A stretch of 64,000 nucleotides of DNA, taken from NCBI RefSeq assembly GCF_030316135.1, contig NZ_CP128185.1:372001-436000 (forward strand). Reading direction: 5' to 3'. Under the pieces are notes generated by a model. The model did not search any database. It was given only the letters and a program-made list of their open reading frames with translations, and was not told the origin of the DNA. A program made the position numbers and the translations under genes. Below are positions 52,343 to 61,753 of the stretch, one piece after another; positions within the stretch are counted from its first letter, which is position 1, and each line of letters begins with the position of its first letter. The DNA comes from Aliiglaciecola sp. LCG003. Its GTDB lineage: Bacteria > Pseudomonadota > Gammaproteobacteria > Enterobacterales > Alteromonadaceae.

Positions 52343-52849
52343 ATGATAATACGCAATGTAAATAAAGCTGATTATGCGCAAATCAAACAACTGAATGATG
52401 AATTTGTGCATTTCACCAGTCCAATGGACATAGCAAGGATCAGTCAGTTGGACCAATGGGCCTGCTATCACAAAGTAGTCGAGAGAAAACCTTTGGCTAG
52501 GGACGAGTCAAAGCTTTTAGGCTTTTTGTTGGCTATGCCTGGGGCTTGTCAGTACGACAGTGAAAACTATCAATGGTTTAATCGTCGGTATAACGACTTT
52601 ATATACGTAGATCGGATAGTCATTCGTTCGCAGGAACAAAGCAGTGGGTTGGGGCACAAGCTGTACGAGGAACTATTTCAGTTTGCCCGTCAGCAGCATA
52701 TCGCAGCTATTTGTTGTGAGTATAATTTAGTGCCAGAGAACAGAGCGTCAGAGCGCTTTCATCAGTCTTTTGGTTTTCAACCTGGAGGACAAATTAGTTC
52801 ACGGAACTCTGATAAAGTAGTCTCATTACAAATGGTTAGACTCGACTGA
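52343..52849 (+). CDS. GNAT-family N-acetyltransferase
   Basis: 168 residues from the ATG at 52343 (MIIRNVNKADYAQIKQLNDE); an ATG at 52307 is possible but lies just past the terminator. The acetyl-CoA-binding core is visible: YVDRIVIRSQEQSSGLGHKL (motif A, Q/RxxGxG/A) and ASERFHQSFGFQPGGQI (motif B). Substrate cannot be told. Its stop lies 2 bases from the convergent end of the next gene. Confidence 0.88.
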   Translation: MIIRNVNKADYAQIKQLNDEFVHFTSPMDIARISQLDQWACYHKVVERKPLARDESKLLGFLLAMPGACQYDSENYQWFNRRYNDFIYVDRIVIRSQEQSSGLGHKLYEELFQFARQQHIAAICCEYNLVPENRASERFHQSFGFQPGGQISSRNSDKVVSLQMVRLD

Positions 52850-52851
52850 CA

Positions 52852-53412
52852 TTAATCGATTAGGTGGACTGTGGCGGTGCTACGAATAGCACCCATCAAC
52901 GAAATTCCCGCCCATATGAATTCCAAAGTGAACACTGGCCAATTTTCTGTCATCCACATCTGTGGCAAAAGCGCGATGGCGGCGTATATATTACACAGAA
53001 AATAAAAGCGCTCACTGATGCGCTTGGCAGAAAATAAAAAATAGCTAAAACAGAAAAACCAGGCAGACGACCAAGCGAATGCACTGAATAGAAGTTCGCT
53101 GGTCTGAAATGCCGAAAACCCTAATAAGCCAATCAAAATAACCCATGAGGTATAAAAGTGCTGAGTTTTAACTGGGATTCTTTGCAGCGAACAATCTAAA
53201 AGTAAGCAAGCACTTACAATCGCCCAAAATCCATTGATAATGACAGCTTGCCACGAACTCAAACAGACAGATTGATAAACAAGAGCACTTGCAGCTACGA
53301 AATTTGCGGTAAAGTAGACTGTTTTTCGCCACCGCTGGTTCAGGGTGATGTAGGCATGGTTTAGCAGATAAACTAAAGTTCCAAACCAACCAATTAGGCT
53401 TATCACACTCAT
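52852..53412 (-). CDS. CBU_0592-like multi-span membrane protein
   Basis: 186 residues with about six hydrophobic segments. The first ~75 residues (ISLIGWFGTLVYLLNHAYIT, then FVAASALVYQSVCLSSWQAV, VIINGFWAIVSACLLL) match the small CBU_0592-type membrane module, whose function is unknown. The rest has two or three more spans. It overlaps the upstream solute-binding-like gene by 4 bases (ATGA), so the two are coupled. Third gene of a minus-strand cassette; probably a membrane partner of the other two. Confidence 0.72.
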   Translation of the reverse strand: MSVISLIGWFGTLVYLLNHAYITLNQRWRKTVYFTANFVAASALVYQSVCLSSWQAVIINGFWAIVSACLLLDCSLQRIPVKTQHFYTSWVILIGLLGFSAFQTSELLFSAFAWSSAWFFCFSYFLFSAKRISERFYFLCNIYAAIALLPQMWMTENWPVFTLEFIWAGISLMGAIRSTATVHLID

Positions 53413-54413
53413 CTTAATTTAATGTGCATATTTCGGATCATCAACTCTTTTCCCACATGGGGGCCATTGAGAACCACTACCTTACTAGTAAACATCATGT
53501 TGCGGTTGACTCTCGTATCCACGGTTGGTTGACGAATAGCTTCGCTCCAATCAATCACAATAACACGTGTTCCTATGGGCAAAGTGTAAGTGGAATTTGT
53601 CTTGGTGTCCAAGCCAAGAATAGCAGGGAATCCCTCTGCGGGTATTAGCTCTGCAACGTCCACTGGTGGCGGCTTTGCAGTGCTTCTGTCAATAGGCGCT
53701 TGACCCTGAAATTTAGCCTCTATAGCTCGATCAAAGAGAGCGATTATGTGCTCACCAAACTCACTTCGAGGAGCAATAATATGCAGTTTTTCATTACCGT
53801 TGATTGAATCTACCGACTTAATTAGTTCACTTTGATCGGGGAAATAACGGGCCAAAGTGACGTTCATGACACCTTCAGCCATAGGTAACACGTCAATTTC
53901 ATTTAACATTAAGGCGGTAAGAGCACTCACTTCGCTGTTAAATAGTTGTGGCTGGTCCATCAACCCATCAATGGTTTCACCATAACTATTACCTTCGACA
54001 ATACCAGCTCGCAATTCGGATACCTCATCGCTATTGAGCGAGGATAGATAACGTCGATTATAGAAAACGCGGTTGTTAATTTGGGCGACTGGTTTTGAAT
54101 ACAAAAACTGATTGCTACGTTGCTCGGTATAAAAATATGGGAAAGAGATATATTCACTGCGTTGAACTAGAATCTTTGTGGCATCCGCATAGGGTATATA
54201 ATGCCACTCCAGCTCGATTCCAGCATATTCAGATAACGTTCTTAGGGTTTTTGCTGCGCTGCCCAAGGCGCTATGCTCTTGATTTATATAGGGGGCAAAT
54301 TCATCCACCAATACGGTAACTTTTAGTGACGTCTGAATTGGCTGTTGAGCCGTTGATGAGCCTGCGGTTATGGCAAGAGCAAGACACAAAAATAAATATA
54401 AGGTCCGTTGCAT
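53409..54413 (-). CDS. Periplasmic solute-binding-like protein (SBP_bac_3 type)
   Basis: 334 residues. Signal peptide (LYLFLCLALAITAGSSTAQQ), then a two-lobed alpha/beta pattern: VLVDEFAPYINQ, GIELEWHYIPYADATKILVQ, YISFPYFYTEQRSNQFLYSK, LRAGIVEGNSYGETIDGL, LTALMLNEIDVLPMAEGVMN. This resembles type II periplasmic binding proteins that bind amino acids or act as sensors. The C-terminal ~80 residues (PAEGFPAILGLDTKTNSTYT, TRVIVIDWSEAIRQPTVDTR) form an extra strand-rich domain not found in plain transporters. No ABC permease or ATPase is present. AAAGGA precedes the ATG. It follows the coiled-coil membrane gene by 3 bases. Confidence 0.8.
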   Translation of the reverse strand: MQRTLYLFLCLALAITAGSSTAQQPIQTSLKVTVLVDEFAPYINQEHSALGSAAKTLRTLSEYAGIELEWHYIPYADATKILVQRSEYISFPYFYTEQRSNQFLYSKPVAQINNRVFYNRRYLSSLNSDEVSELRAGIVEGNSYGETIDGLMDQPQLFNSEVSALTALMLNEIDVLPMAEGVMNVTLARYFPDQSELIKSVDSINGNEKLHIIAPRSEFGEHIIALFDRAIEAKFQGQAPIDRSTAKPPPVDVAELIPAEGFPAILGLDTKTNSTYTLPIGTRVIVIDWSEAIRQPTVDTRVNRNMMFTSKVVVLNGPHVGKELMIRNMHIKLR

Positions 54414-54416
54414 GGT

Positions 54417-55688
54417 TTATCCTTTGACTTTTTTGTAAGCGTAGAAAATGAGACCTGCGAAAACGATGCCGGCAAAGAACATGGTGTCTGCGGGGATGGT
54501 GGCGATCATTGTCAGCAACGTGGAAGGACCACCATCGTTGTGATCTAAGGTCGGCCGCGACATGGCCTCTCGACTGAACTGGGTGATAAAGAAGAAGAAA
54601 TCCAATACCGTAAATAAGCTGATGCCAATTAGAATGTACTCCGTTTTTGAAGCACTAATCTTTGTTTGGCGGTTGTTAGCTTCTTGGATTTTATCTGAGC
54701 ATAAATCCAACATTAACTGGCCATTGTCGACTAATCTGTCGTACTCCCACGCTTGAAAAATATCGTCAATTAAACGACGTTTTCTGCGAGTTAAATGACG
54801 TAATGTCTCGTTGACGGCAACTTGATGCAACTTTGCAGAAACACGGCTTTGCTCAAGGGCGTTTCTTGCTTGGGTGAGATCTTTTTCGAGTTTTTTGTGA
54901 TGCCCAGAAAAGGCCAGTTCAATGGCCTTTTTTACTTGCTGGTTGCATTTTTCTTGAGCGGTATAGCAGTATTGCGCGAGGATCATGGTTTCCAAGCGGT
55001 AATCATTATTCTTTGCACAATCCACTACCACATACTTCAACCAAGTCATTGAGGCGTTTAATTGGCCGGCAAATATTTTTTCGGCATCCTGAGGTCGATG
55101 GGTATCACTTAACCACTGTGTTACTACAGCTTGGGTCTTTGTATCGTCTAACTGCTGTTGATTGAGTAACAAGGTTCGAGAGGGCCAATAAATTTTGCCC
55201 TTATGGGCTTGGTTCTCGAAAACAACCAAATTACTATCCAATTGGCGCAGGCTTTGTGTGATCTGTTGCTCAAATATGCCTTGGGAAAGATGGATAGCCT
55301 CATCGGTACGTTGTAAAACTAGATTATCTAAGTCTGCTGCGTTTTCAGCATGTATACCTGACAAGCGGACTTCACAGATGGCCAACTGATTCGGAAAAAC
55401 ATGGTAAACCACTTCACAGTTTTGTTGATTAAAATACCATTTGAACAATCGCAAGGTGCTAACGTCGTCTTGCGTCGATAGGTACTCTGCCCCTTCTAGA
55501 GCCTGCTTGTGACTTGTGTCATCACGGATTTCAATTTGGATTGAAGGATTAATATCCCTAAGTTGCTCTAACACTTCAATACTGTTTGCTGAACTTTGGT
55601 CGCTACCTAGCTTCAGAGCAAAGGTAATATCTAAGGGACACAGGGTAATGGCATCCCATTTCGGGTCAGAAGTGATTTTTGTCGACAT
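54417..55688 (-). CDS. Uncharacterised cytoplasmic-domain protein with C-terminal transmembrane pair
   Basis: 423 residues. No signal peptide. The first ~330 residues are soluble, with an N-terminal alpha/beta part (CEVVYHVFPNQLAICEVRLS) and a helical coiled-coil part (HHKKLEKDLTQARNALEQSR, LTRRKRRLIDDIFQAWEYDR). Two membrane helices follow near the C-terminus (EYILIGISLFTVLDFFFFIT, TMFFAGIVFAGLIFYAYKK). The topology is reminiscent of RMD1/YagE or CorA-like proteins, but I do not recognise the family. AGGAAG precedes the ATG. First gene of a cassette with a periplasmic binding-like protein and a multi-span protein; a membrane signalling or transport complex is inferred. Confidence 0.75.
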   Translation of the reverse strand: MSTKITSDPKWDAITLCPLDITFALKLGSDQSSANSIEVLEQLRDINPSIQIEIRDDTSHKQALEGAEYLSTQDDVSTLRLFKWYFNQQNCEVVYHVFPNQLAICEVRLSGIHAENAADLDNLVLQRTDEAIHLSQGIFEQQITQSLRQLDSNLVVFENQAHKGKIYWPSRTLLLNQQQLDDTKTQAVVTQWLSDTHRPQDAEKIFAGQLNASMTWLKYVVVDCAKNNDYRLETMILAQYCYTAQEKCNQQVKKAIELAFSGHHKKLEKDLTQARNALEQSRVSAKLHQVAVNETLRHLTRRKRRLIDDIFQAWEYDRLVDNGQLMLDLCSDKIQEANNRQTKISASKTEYILIGISLFTVLDFFFFITQFSREAMSRPTLDHNDGGPSTLLTMIATIPADTMFFAGIVFAGLIFYAYKKVKG

Positions 55689-56094
55689 GGTACTTCCTGT
55701 AGGTCAGTTGAGTGTATCCAAGAACGCAGTGGACAAATGTAACATTGTTCACACTTGCAGTGACAGACTGAATCCCTGCAATAAATACCAACTGGCTAAT
55801 AAATAATCTAATCAATGACTTTCGTCACCCAGTTGATGATTCAAGCTATTTGAAATCGCCGAATGTTGGCCAGCAACGTGGCGAAATATCCATAAAATAC
55901 AAGGTTAATTGGCGGAGCTGAATCTGCACAACCTAAGGGTTTAGCTTATAGAAATTGAGAGTTAATCCAGCTAAATTTGTATAGTCGAGCTTACAGTTAG
56001 ACCGGCAAATATTTTTTTTCAGTCATAGTTAACTTTTTTTTAACATGCTAGTTTAGCTTTATTAAATATTGAATAACCGCTACGTGGAGTATTT
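55689..56094. other. Intergenic region between the cassette and gcdH
   Basis: About 400 bases between divergent transcription units. AT-rich stretches just before gcdH (around 56010-56060) include TTAACTTTTTTTTAAC, a small inverted repeat that could be part of a promoter or operator. Nothing else, and no coding frame I believe. Confidence 0.45.
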
Positions 56095-57276
56095 ATGTCT
56101 GGATTGGCACAATTCGATTGGCAAGACCCGTTTCATTTAAATGCTATGTTGTCAGAGGAAGAGCGCATGTTGAAAGACACCGCTCATCAATTTTGCCAAC
56201 AACGCCTTATGACCAGAGTGTTGAAAGCTAATCGTGAAGAATATTTTGATCGTGACATCATGACCGAGATGGGGGAACTAGGCCTACTCGGGGCTACGTT
56301 GCCTACGGAGTATGGTTGTGCTGGGGTCAGCTATGTCGCCTATGGATTAATTGCTCGAGAAGTTGAGCGAGTAGACAGCGGATATCGCAGCGCCATGAGT
56401 GTGCAATCATCCCTAGTGATGCATCCTATTTATACTTACGGCAGCGAACAGCAACGACTTAAGTATTTACCTAAATTGGCCAGTGGCGAATGGGTAGGCT
56501 GTTTTGGGCTGACAGAACCTAATTCAGGGTCGGATCCGGCTAGCATGACTACTCATGCTAAGCCTGCAGATGGGGGCTATGTGCTGACGGGAAACAAGAT
56601 GTGGATTACTAATTCACCCATTGCAGATGTGTTTGTTGTTTGGGCTAAACTAAATGGCGTGATCCGCGGCTTTATTCTCGAAAAAGGCATGGGTGGGTTA
56701 ACGGCCCCCAAAATTGAGGGTAAGTTCTCGTTGCGTGCCTCAATTACCGGTGAAATTGTAATGGATAACGTTTTTGTGCCAGAGGAAAATATATTGCCAA
56801 ATGTAACGGGGTTGAAAGGACCATTTGGCTGTCTGAATAAAGCCCGCTATGGCATTGCTTGGGGCGCTCTTGGCGCGGCTGAGTTTTGCTGGCACGCTGC
56901 ACGTCAGTATTGCCTCGACCGCAGTCAGTTCGGTCGGCCATTGGCAGCTAACCAATTGATTCAAAAGAAATTGGCCGATATGCAAACTGAAATTGCTTTA
57001 GGTTTGTTAGGGTGTTTACAAGCGGGCCGCCTGATGGATCAAAATGCACTAGCCCCTGAAGTAATTTCACTTATCAAACGCAACTCTTGCGGGAAGGCAT
57101 TAGATATCGCTCGAGTCGCCCGTGATATGCACGGTGGGAATGGGATTTCTGATGAATTTCATGTAATTAGGCACGTGATGAATTTAGAGGCGGTGAATAC
57201 CTATGAAGGGACACATGATATCCATGCCTTGATTTTAGGTCGGGCGCAAACTGGCTTGCAGGCTTTCACCAGTTAA
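56095..57276 (+). CDS. gcdH: Glutaryl-CoA dehydrogenase
   Basis: 393 residues of the acyl-CoA dehydrogenase fold. FAD and substrate motifs: [60 protein letters not shown], and the catalytic base in [20 protein letters not shown], which is typical of glutaryl-CoA dehydrogenase. It oxidises and decarboxylates glutaryl-CoA to crotonyl-CoA in lysine, hydroxylysine and tryptophan breakdown. GTGGAG precedes the ATG. It is followed after 69 bases, same strand, by a 2-oxoacid dehydrogenase E1 gene, suggesting a shared pathway. Confidence 0.94.
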   Translation: MSGLAQFDWQDPFHLNAMLSEEERMLKDTAHQFCQQRLMTRVLKANREEYFDRDIMTEMGELGLLGATLPTEYGCAGVSYVAYGLIAREVERVDSGYRSAMSVQSSLVMHPIYTYGSEQQRLKYLPKLASGEWVGCFGLTEPNSGSDPASMTTHAKPADGGYVLTGNKMWITNSPIADVFVVWAKLNGVIRGFILEKGMGGLTAPKIEGKFSLRASITGEIVMDNVFVPEENILPNVTGLKGPFGCLNKARYGIAWGALGAAEFCWHAARQYCLDRSQFGRPLAANQLIQKKLADMQTEIALGLLGCLQAGRLMDQNALAPEVISLIKRNSCGKALDIARVARDMHGGNGISDEFHVIRHVMNLEAVNTYEGTHDIHALILGRAQTGLQAFTS

Positions 57277-57345
57277 CATCTGGATTTTTCTTGGTAGCAG
57301 GTTAAAACAGTCCCAATTAAAATAAGCATAATCGCGGAGAGCCAG

Positions 57346-59568
57346 ATGCAGGATCGCAATCAATTGTTCAAGCAAGTGTTCATCGACAAAGTTCGTGGAG
57401 GCGAATTCCCCCCGTCCAATATTAAATTGTCTTTGCAAGCTGCCAACTTAGACGCAGCTCAGTTGCTGGATTTATTTGAAAGCCAAATAATGAGCCGCCA
57501 TTTGGATCTCAGATCCCGAGAGCTGCAAAAAGCAGGACAGAGTTTTTATACCATTGGTAGTGCTGGCCATGAAGGCAATGCAGCCATTTCAATGGCATTT
57601 AGAACCACAGATATGGCTTTTTTGCATTATCGCAGCGCAGCCTTCGTGATTCAACGGGCCAAACACGAGCCCAATCAGCAGCCCTTGTATGACATGTTAT
57701 TGAGCTTTTGTGCGTCAAGTGAAGATCCTGTTTCAGGGGGACGTCATAAAGTACTAGGTAGCAAGTCGCTTTTTATTCCTCCACAAACCAGCACTATTGC
57801 GTCTCACCTACCCAAAGCAGTAGGGACTGCGTTTAGTTTAGCCTTAGCCCATCGCAAGCAAAGCTCTGAACAAGCTAAAATTAAAACAGTTTTGCCTGAT
57901 GATAGCGTCATTATATGTAGCTTTGGTGATGCTTCAGCGAACCATTCTACTGCGCAAGGAGCATTTAATACTGCAGCTTGGGCCGCATTTCAATCGGTTC
58001 CTCTGCCCATAGTGTTTGTCTGTGAGGACAATAATATTGGTATTTCCACCGCCACGCCAAAGGGCTGGATCAAAGCTAACTTTGAAAATAGACCCGGCAT
58101 TCATTATCTAGAATGTGATGGCCTAAATTTGCTCGATACCTATCGAAATGCTAAACAAGCGGCGCGTATTGCACGGCAATTACATAAACCGGTATTTCTG
58201 CACGTGCGCACGGTGAGACTCTTGGGCCATGCCGGATCGGATTCTGAGTTCGCCTACCGAACCCAGCAATGTATAGAAGAAAATGAAGCGCAGGATCCCT
58301 TGTTACACAGTGCTAAGCTTATATTAGATAACCACATTCTAGATACTCAAGGTATTATCGATTTATACCAAAATATTGATAAGCTGGTGGAAGAGCTTAG
58401 CGAAAAGGCTGCCGCTCGGCCACGGCTGACGTCAGCGCAGCAAATACAAGCGAGCTTAATACCCTCACAGACAGTGAAAGATAGTTTTGTGCAACTAAAT
58501 TCACAGCAACGAGCTGACTTGTTCAGTCACGAAAAGCATAACCTCAATAAGAAACAGCATATGGCGAAGCTGCTCAATTGGGCGCTATTGGATGTGCTGG
58601 CCAGCTATAGTAACGCGTTGATCTTTGGTGAAGACGTTGGCAAAAAAGGTGGGGTGTATAATGTCACCGCTAAGTTAAGTGATAAGTTCGGTCCCAGTCG
58701 GGTAGTTAACACCTTACTCGATGAGCAATCTATTTTAGGTGCGGCTATCGGTTTGGCCCACAATGGCTACTTGCCTATCCCTGAAATCCAATTTCTCGCC
58801 TATGTGCATAACGCAGAAGATCAAATCCGTGGTGAAGCAGCAACCTTGTCGTTCTTCTCAAACGGTCAATTTACCAATCCTATGGTGATCCGCATTGCCG
58901 GATTGGCTTACCAACGAGGATTTGGTGGTCATTTTCACAATGATAACTCCTTTGCTGTTTTTCGTGACATTCCAGGCGTCATAATTGCCTGTCCCTCAAA
59001 CGGGGCTGACGCGGTGGATATGTTTAGAACTTGTGTGGCAACAGCGCAAATAGAGCAACGAGTGGTTATTTTTATTGAACCCATTGCATTGTATATGAAG
59101 AAAGATTTGCATGAGGACGGGGACCAATTATGGTCGTTCGAATATGTTCCGCCGCAACAAAATCGAGTCATGGGGGTAGGGGATATTGGTGTCAAAGGAG
59201 ACGGAAAACAGCTGTGTATTATTTCCTATGGAAATGGCTTTTACCTATCTTGCCAAGCACAAAAAGAGCTGCAAGAGCAAGGTTTTGAAGTTCGAGTGGT
59301 TGATCTGCGCTGGTTGGCGCCTCTGAATGAAACGGCCATCATCGAGCAGGTAAAGGCTTGTGAAAAGATTTTAATTGTCGATGAATGCCGCAAAACAGGC
59401 TCTATCAGTGAAGCCCTAATGACCTTGATATATGAGCATAATGAGAGAATCACAAGTAGACGATTAACCGCTCAAGACTGTTTCATTCCATTAGGTAATG
59501 CATCGTATGAAGTATTACCGAGTAAGCAACAGATTATCGATATGGCAGTGGCGCTGATTAAGCAATAG
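57346..59568 (+). CDS. Fused alpha/beta thiamine-diphosphate 2-oxoacid dehydrogenase E1
   Basis: 740 residues. The N-terminal half is the E1 alpha subunit (GQSFYTIGSAGHEGNAAISM; the TPP motif runs from FGDASANHSTAQGAFNTAAW to FVCEDNNIGIST; VRLLGHAGSDSEFAYR). The C-terminal half, from about residue 405, is the E1 beta subunit (NALIFGEDVGKKGGVYNVTA, TLLDEQSILGAAIGLAHNGY, RIAGLAYQRGFGGHFHNDNS, LCIISYGNGFYLSCQAQKEL). In the standard TPP motif GDG, alanine replaces the last Gly. Lipoyl E2 and E3 genes are not in the window, so it must share them. Substrate unknown: branched-chain, pyruvate or, given gcdH, possibly 2-oxoadipate. GGAG lies before the ATG. Confidence 0.9.
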   Translation: MQDRNQLFKQVFIDKVRGGEFPPSNIKLSLQAANLDAAQLLDLFESQIMSRHLDLRSRELQKAGQSFYTIGSAGHEGNAAISMAFRTTDMAFLHYRSAAFVIQRAKHEPNQQPLYDMLLSFCASSEDPVSGGRHKVLGSKSLFIPPQTSTIASHLPKAVGTAFSLALAHRKQSSEQAKIKTVLPDDSVIICSFGDASANHSTAQGAFNTAAWAAFQSVPLPIVFVCEDNNIGISTATPKGWIKANFENRPGIHYLECDGLNLLDTYRNAKQAARIARQLHKPVFLHVRTVRLLGHAGSDSEFAYRTQQCIEENEAQDPLLHSAKLILDNHILDTQGIIDLYQNIDKLVEELSEKAAARPRLTSAQQIQASLIPSQTVKDSFVQLNSQQRADLFSHEKHNLNKKQHMAKLLNWALLDVLASYSNALIFGEDVGKKGGVYNVTAKLSDKFGPSRVVNTLLDEQSILGAAIGLAHNGYLPIPEIQFLAYVHNAEDQIRGEAATLSFFSNGQFTNPMVIRIAGLAYQRGFGGHFHNDNSFAVFRDIPGVIIACPSNGADAVDMFRTCVATAQIEQRVVIFIEPIALYMKKDLHEDGDQLWSFEYVPPQQNRVMGVGDIGVKGDGKQLCIISYGNGFYLSCQAQKELQEQGFEVRVVDLRWLAPLNETAIIEQVKACEKILIVDECRKTGSISEALMTLIYEHNERITSRRLTAQDCFIPLGNASYEVLPSKQQIIDMAVALIKQ

Positions 59569-59613
59569 TATATACAGTTGCAAGTGGCTCTTGCTGAACA
59601 AAGCTTATGAAGT

Positions 59614-61746
59614 TCACAGGCTGTTATTTTTTTTCTCCATCACTAGTAACTGACAAAAGTCGTCAAAGGGTATTGGCCTGCTGAACAGATACCCTTGGGC
59701 TTTATCACACTGGTGCTTAACCAAAAATTGCATTTGAGCGATGTTCTCAACGCCCTCAGCAATAACACTTAACTTCAAACTATGGGCCAGCGCTATGACA
59801 GCTAACACTATGGCTTTGTCACTCTCATTTGTTTCTAGATCACGCACGAAAGAGCGGTCAATTTTCAAATGATCAATTGGCAATTTTTGTAAATAAGCCA
59901 AAGAGCTGTAACCTGTCCCAAAATCATCGATGGAGACAGAGATACCTAAACTGCGCACATCATGTAGTAGCTTTTGAACCTTTTCAAAACTTTCTATCAA
60001 TACCCCTTCTGTCAGTTCAAGTTCCAGATTACTGGCAGGGATGCCCGCGTGTTTAAGGACCGATTTGATGAAGTCAAAAATGTTACGATCGGCCACTTGT
60101 CGGGGAGATAAATTAACTGAAATTCTCAAGCCTGGTTTATGCTGTAACAAGGTCTTAAGCATTTCAGCTGCGCGGGTCATGACCCAGTTACCGATTGGAA
60201 TGATCAGACCTGTCTGCTCGGCCAGCGGAATAAATTCATCTGGACTCGTTAAACTGCCATCCGGCAGGCGCCAGCGAATAAGTGCTTCAGCTTTAATAAT
60301 TTGGTTGCTGTGAAGGTCCACAATGGGTTGCAGGTATAGTTCAAACTGGCCTTCTTCAATCGCGATACGTAGCGACTTTTCTAACTCTAATCGCTTGGTT
60401 GACGCTTCCTTGAGTGCTTTGGAATAGAAACTCAATTTACTTTTGTTGGATTTTTTGGCGGCGAACATGGCTAAATCAGCAAACTTCATTAATTCTTCTG
60501 AATCATTGGCATCAGAGGGGAAGTGAGCTGCGCCAATATTGATCGCAATTTGCAGTTTGTCATCACCATCAGTGTAAAAAGGCTGCTCTATCAGCTCTAT
60601 CAGGCGCTGGGAAAACTCTAGACATTGTTGCTGATCTTTATATTCTTGCAGTAATAGACCAAATTCATTGCCTCCTATCCTTGCGCAAAGATCATTTTCA
60701 CCCAGTAAAGAGCTGACTCGTTCCGCTATATTGACCAGCAGATGATCGCCTGTTTGATGGCCATATATCTCGTTAACCCGCTTGAAATGTTTTACATCCA
60801 TATACAACACAAAACAATGTTTAGAGGTTTCAATGTTATGTTCCAGAGTCTGCCAAAATAATTGTCGATTTGGCAAATTAGTCACGGTGTCATACAAACT
60901 CAGTTTTTCATTCTTTTGGGTTAGGTATTTAAGTCGTGATACATCACTGAGAATAAACACCCAATTTTGCGTATTTTGATTAATATCCTTCACAGGATAT
61001 AAGGCCAGTTGCAGCCATTTGCTAGTATAGGGCGCTTTGTGCCAAAACAATTCTCCATGCCAGCGACTTGAGGTATGGACTATACGGTCAAATTCGGGAA
61101 ATTGCTTGTTGAATAAACCCTGTACTATTTCCAACGGGCTAGTGTTGGTTTGTTGATTAGCCAATTCAAATAATTCAAATGCATAGGGATTCTGACTAAT
61201 GAGCTGAAAGTTAGCGTCAGTAATGATCACGCCTATTTCGGCTTTTTGAATAACTTCGTCAATTGGCTTTTGCAACGATTGCAGGTCATGTTTCTGATGT
61301 AACACTTCGTCTAATCTGGCGTGCAAATAGTCATGCTGTGCCTGCATTTGGTCATTGGAAATAAGGAGCTCTCGGGCAATTTGCAGGGTTTTTTGTTGCT
61401 TATTGTAGTCAGCTTCTAAATTATTGATGACTAGATATGACTCGCCCTTAGATACTGCCGCTATCGCTTCTAGGCGAAGTAAGGCATTCGCCGTTTGTTC
61501 ACTCCAAATACCTGATTGAATTTGCCCGTCATTGCCAATTTTCCAGAAATTTTCAGCATCTACAAAAAAGTACTCAAGGAAGGCAGAGTTTTTGGAGAAA
61601 ACAAAAGATGACTTGTGTTCAGCTTCCGGTGCAAGGGCGTAAAACCAATCTTGGTTATTGTGTACGACTTGAAAGTGGTCCTCGTCAAGCCGTTTCAATA
61701 TTGCACAATTTACTATGCCCAAAGCCTGGATTAGAGACTGTTGCAT
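59614..61746 (-). CDS. PAS-GGDEF-EAL cyclic-di-GMP protein
   Basis: 710 residues from ATG 61746 (GAGG spaced 5; a GTG two codons earlier is possible). An N-terminal region of ~160 residues (LGIVNCAILKRLDEDHFQVV) of unknown fold, a PAS-like domain ~165-275 (EIGVIITDANFQLISQNPYA), a diguanylate cyclase domain whose signature reads IGGNEF instead of GGDEF, and an intact EAL domain (KAEALIRWRLPDGS, ISVNLSPRQ, LELTEGVLIES, IDDFGTGYSSLAYLQ, LKIDRSFV, IAEGVE). The cyclase is probably inactive or regulatory; phosphodiesterase activity is likely. The gene follows the GTPase gene with no real gap. Confidence 0.93.
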   Translation of the reverse strand: MQQSLIQALGIVNCAILKRLDEDHFQVVHNNQDWFYALAPEAEHKSSFVFSKNSAFLEYFFVDAENFWKIGNDGQIQSGIWSEQTANALLRLEAIAAVSKGESYLVINNLEADYNKQQKTLQIARELLISNDQMQAQHDYLHARLDEVLHQKHDLQSLQKPIDEVIQKAEIGVIITDANFQLISQNPYAFELFELANQQTNTSPLEIVQGLFNKQFPEFDRIVHTSSRWHGELFWHKAPYTSKWLQLALYPVKDINQNTQNWVFILSDVSRLKYLTQKNEKLSLYDTVTNLPNRQLFWQTLEHNIETSKHCFVLYMDVKHFKRVNEIYGHQTGDHLLVNIAERVSSLLGENDLCARIGGNEFGLLLQEYKDQQQCLEFSQRLIELIEQPFYTDGDDKLQIAINIGAAHFPSDANDSEELMKFADLAMFAAKKSNKSKLSFYSKALKEASTKRLELEKSLRIAIEEGQFELYLQPIVDLHSNQIIKAEALIRWRLPDGSLTSPDEFIPLAEQTGLIIPIGNWVMTRAAEMLKTLLQHKPGLRISVNLSPRQVADRNIFDFIKSVLKHAGIPASNLELELTEGVLIESFEKVQKLLHDVRSLGISVSIDDFGTGYSSLAYLQKLPIDHLKIDRSFVRDLETNESDKAIVLAVIALAHSLKLSVIAEGVENIAQMQFLVKHQCDKAQGYLFSRPIPFDDFCQLLVMEKKNNSL

Positions 61747-61753
61747 ATGCACC

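Noticed and set aside
53424-54319. Plus-strand open frames opposite the solute-binding-like gene
   Set aside because: Shadows of a gene with clear signal peptide and domain structure on the minus strand.
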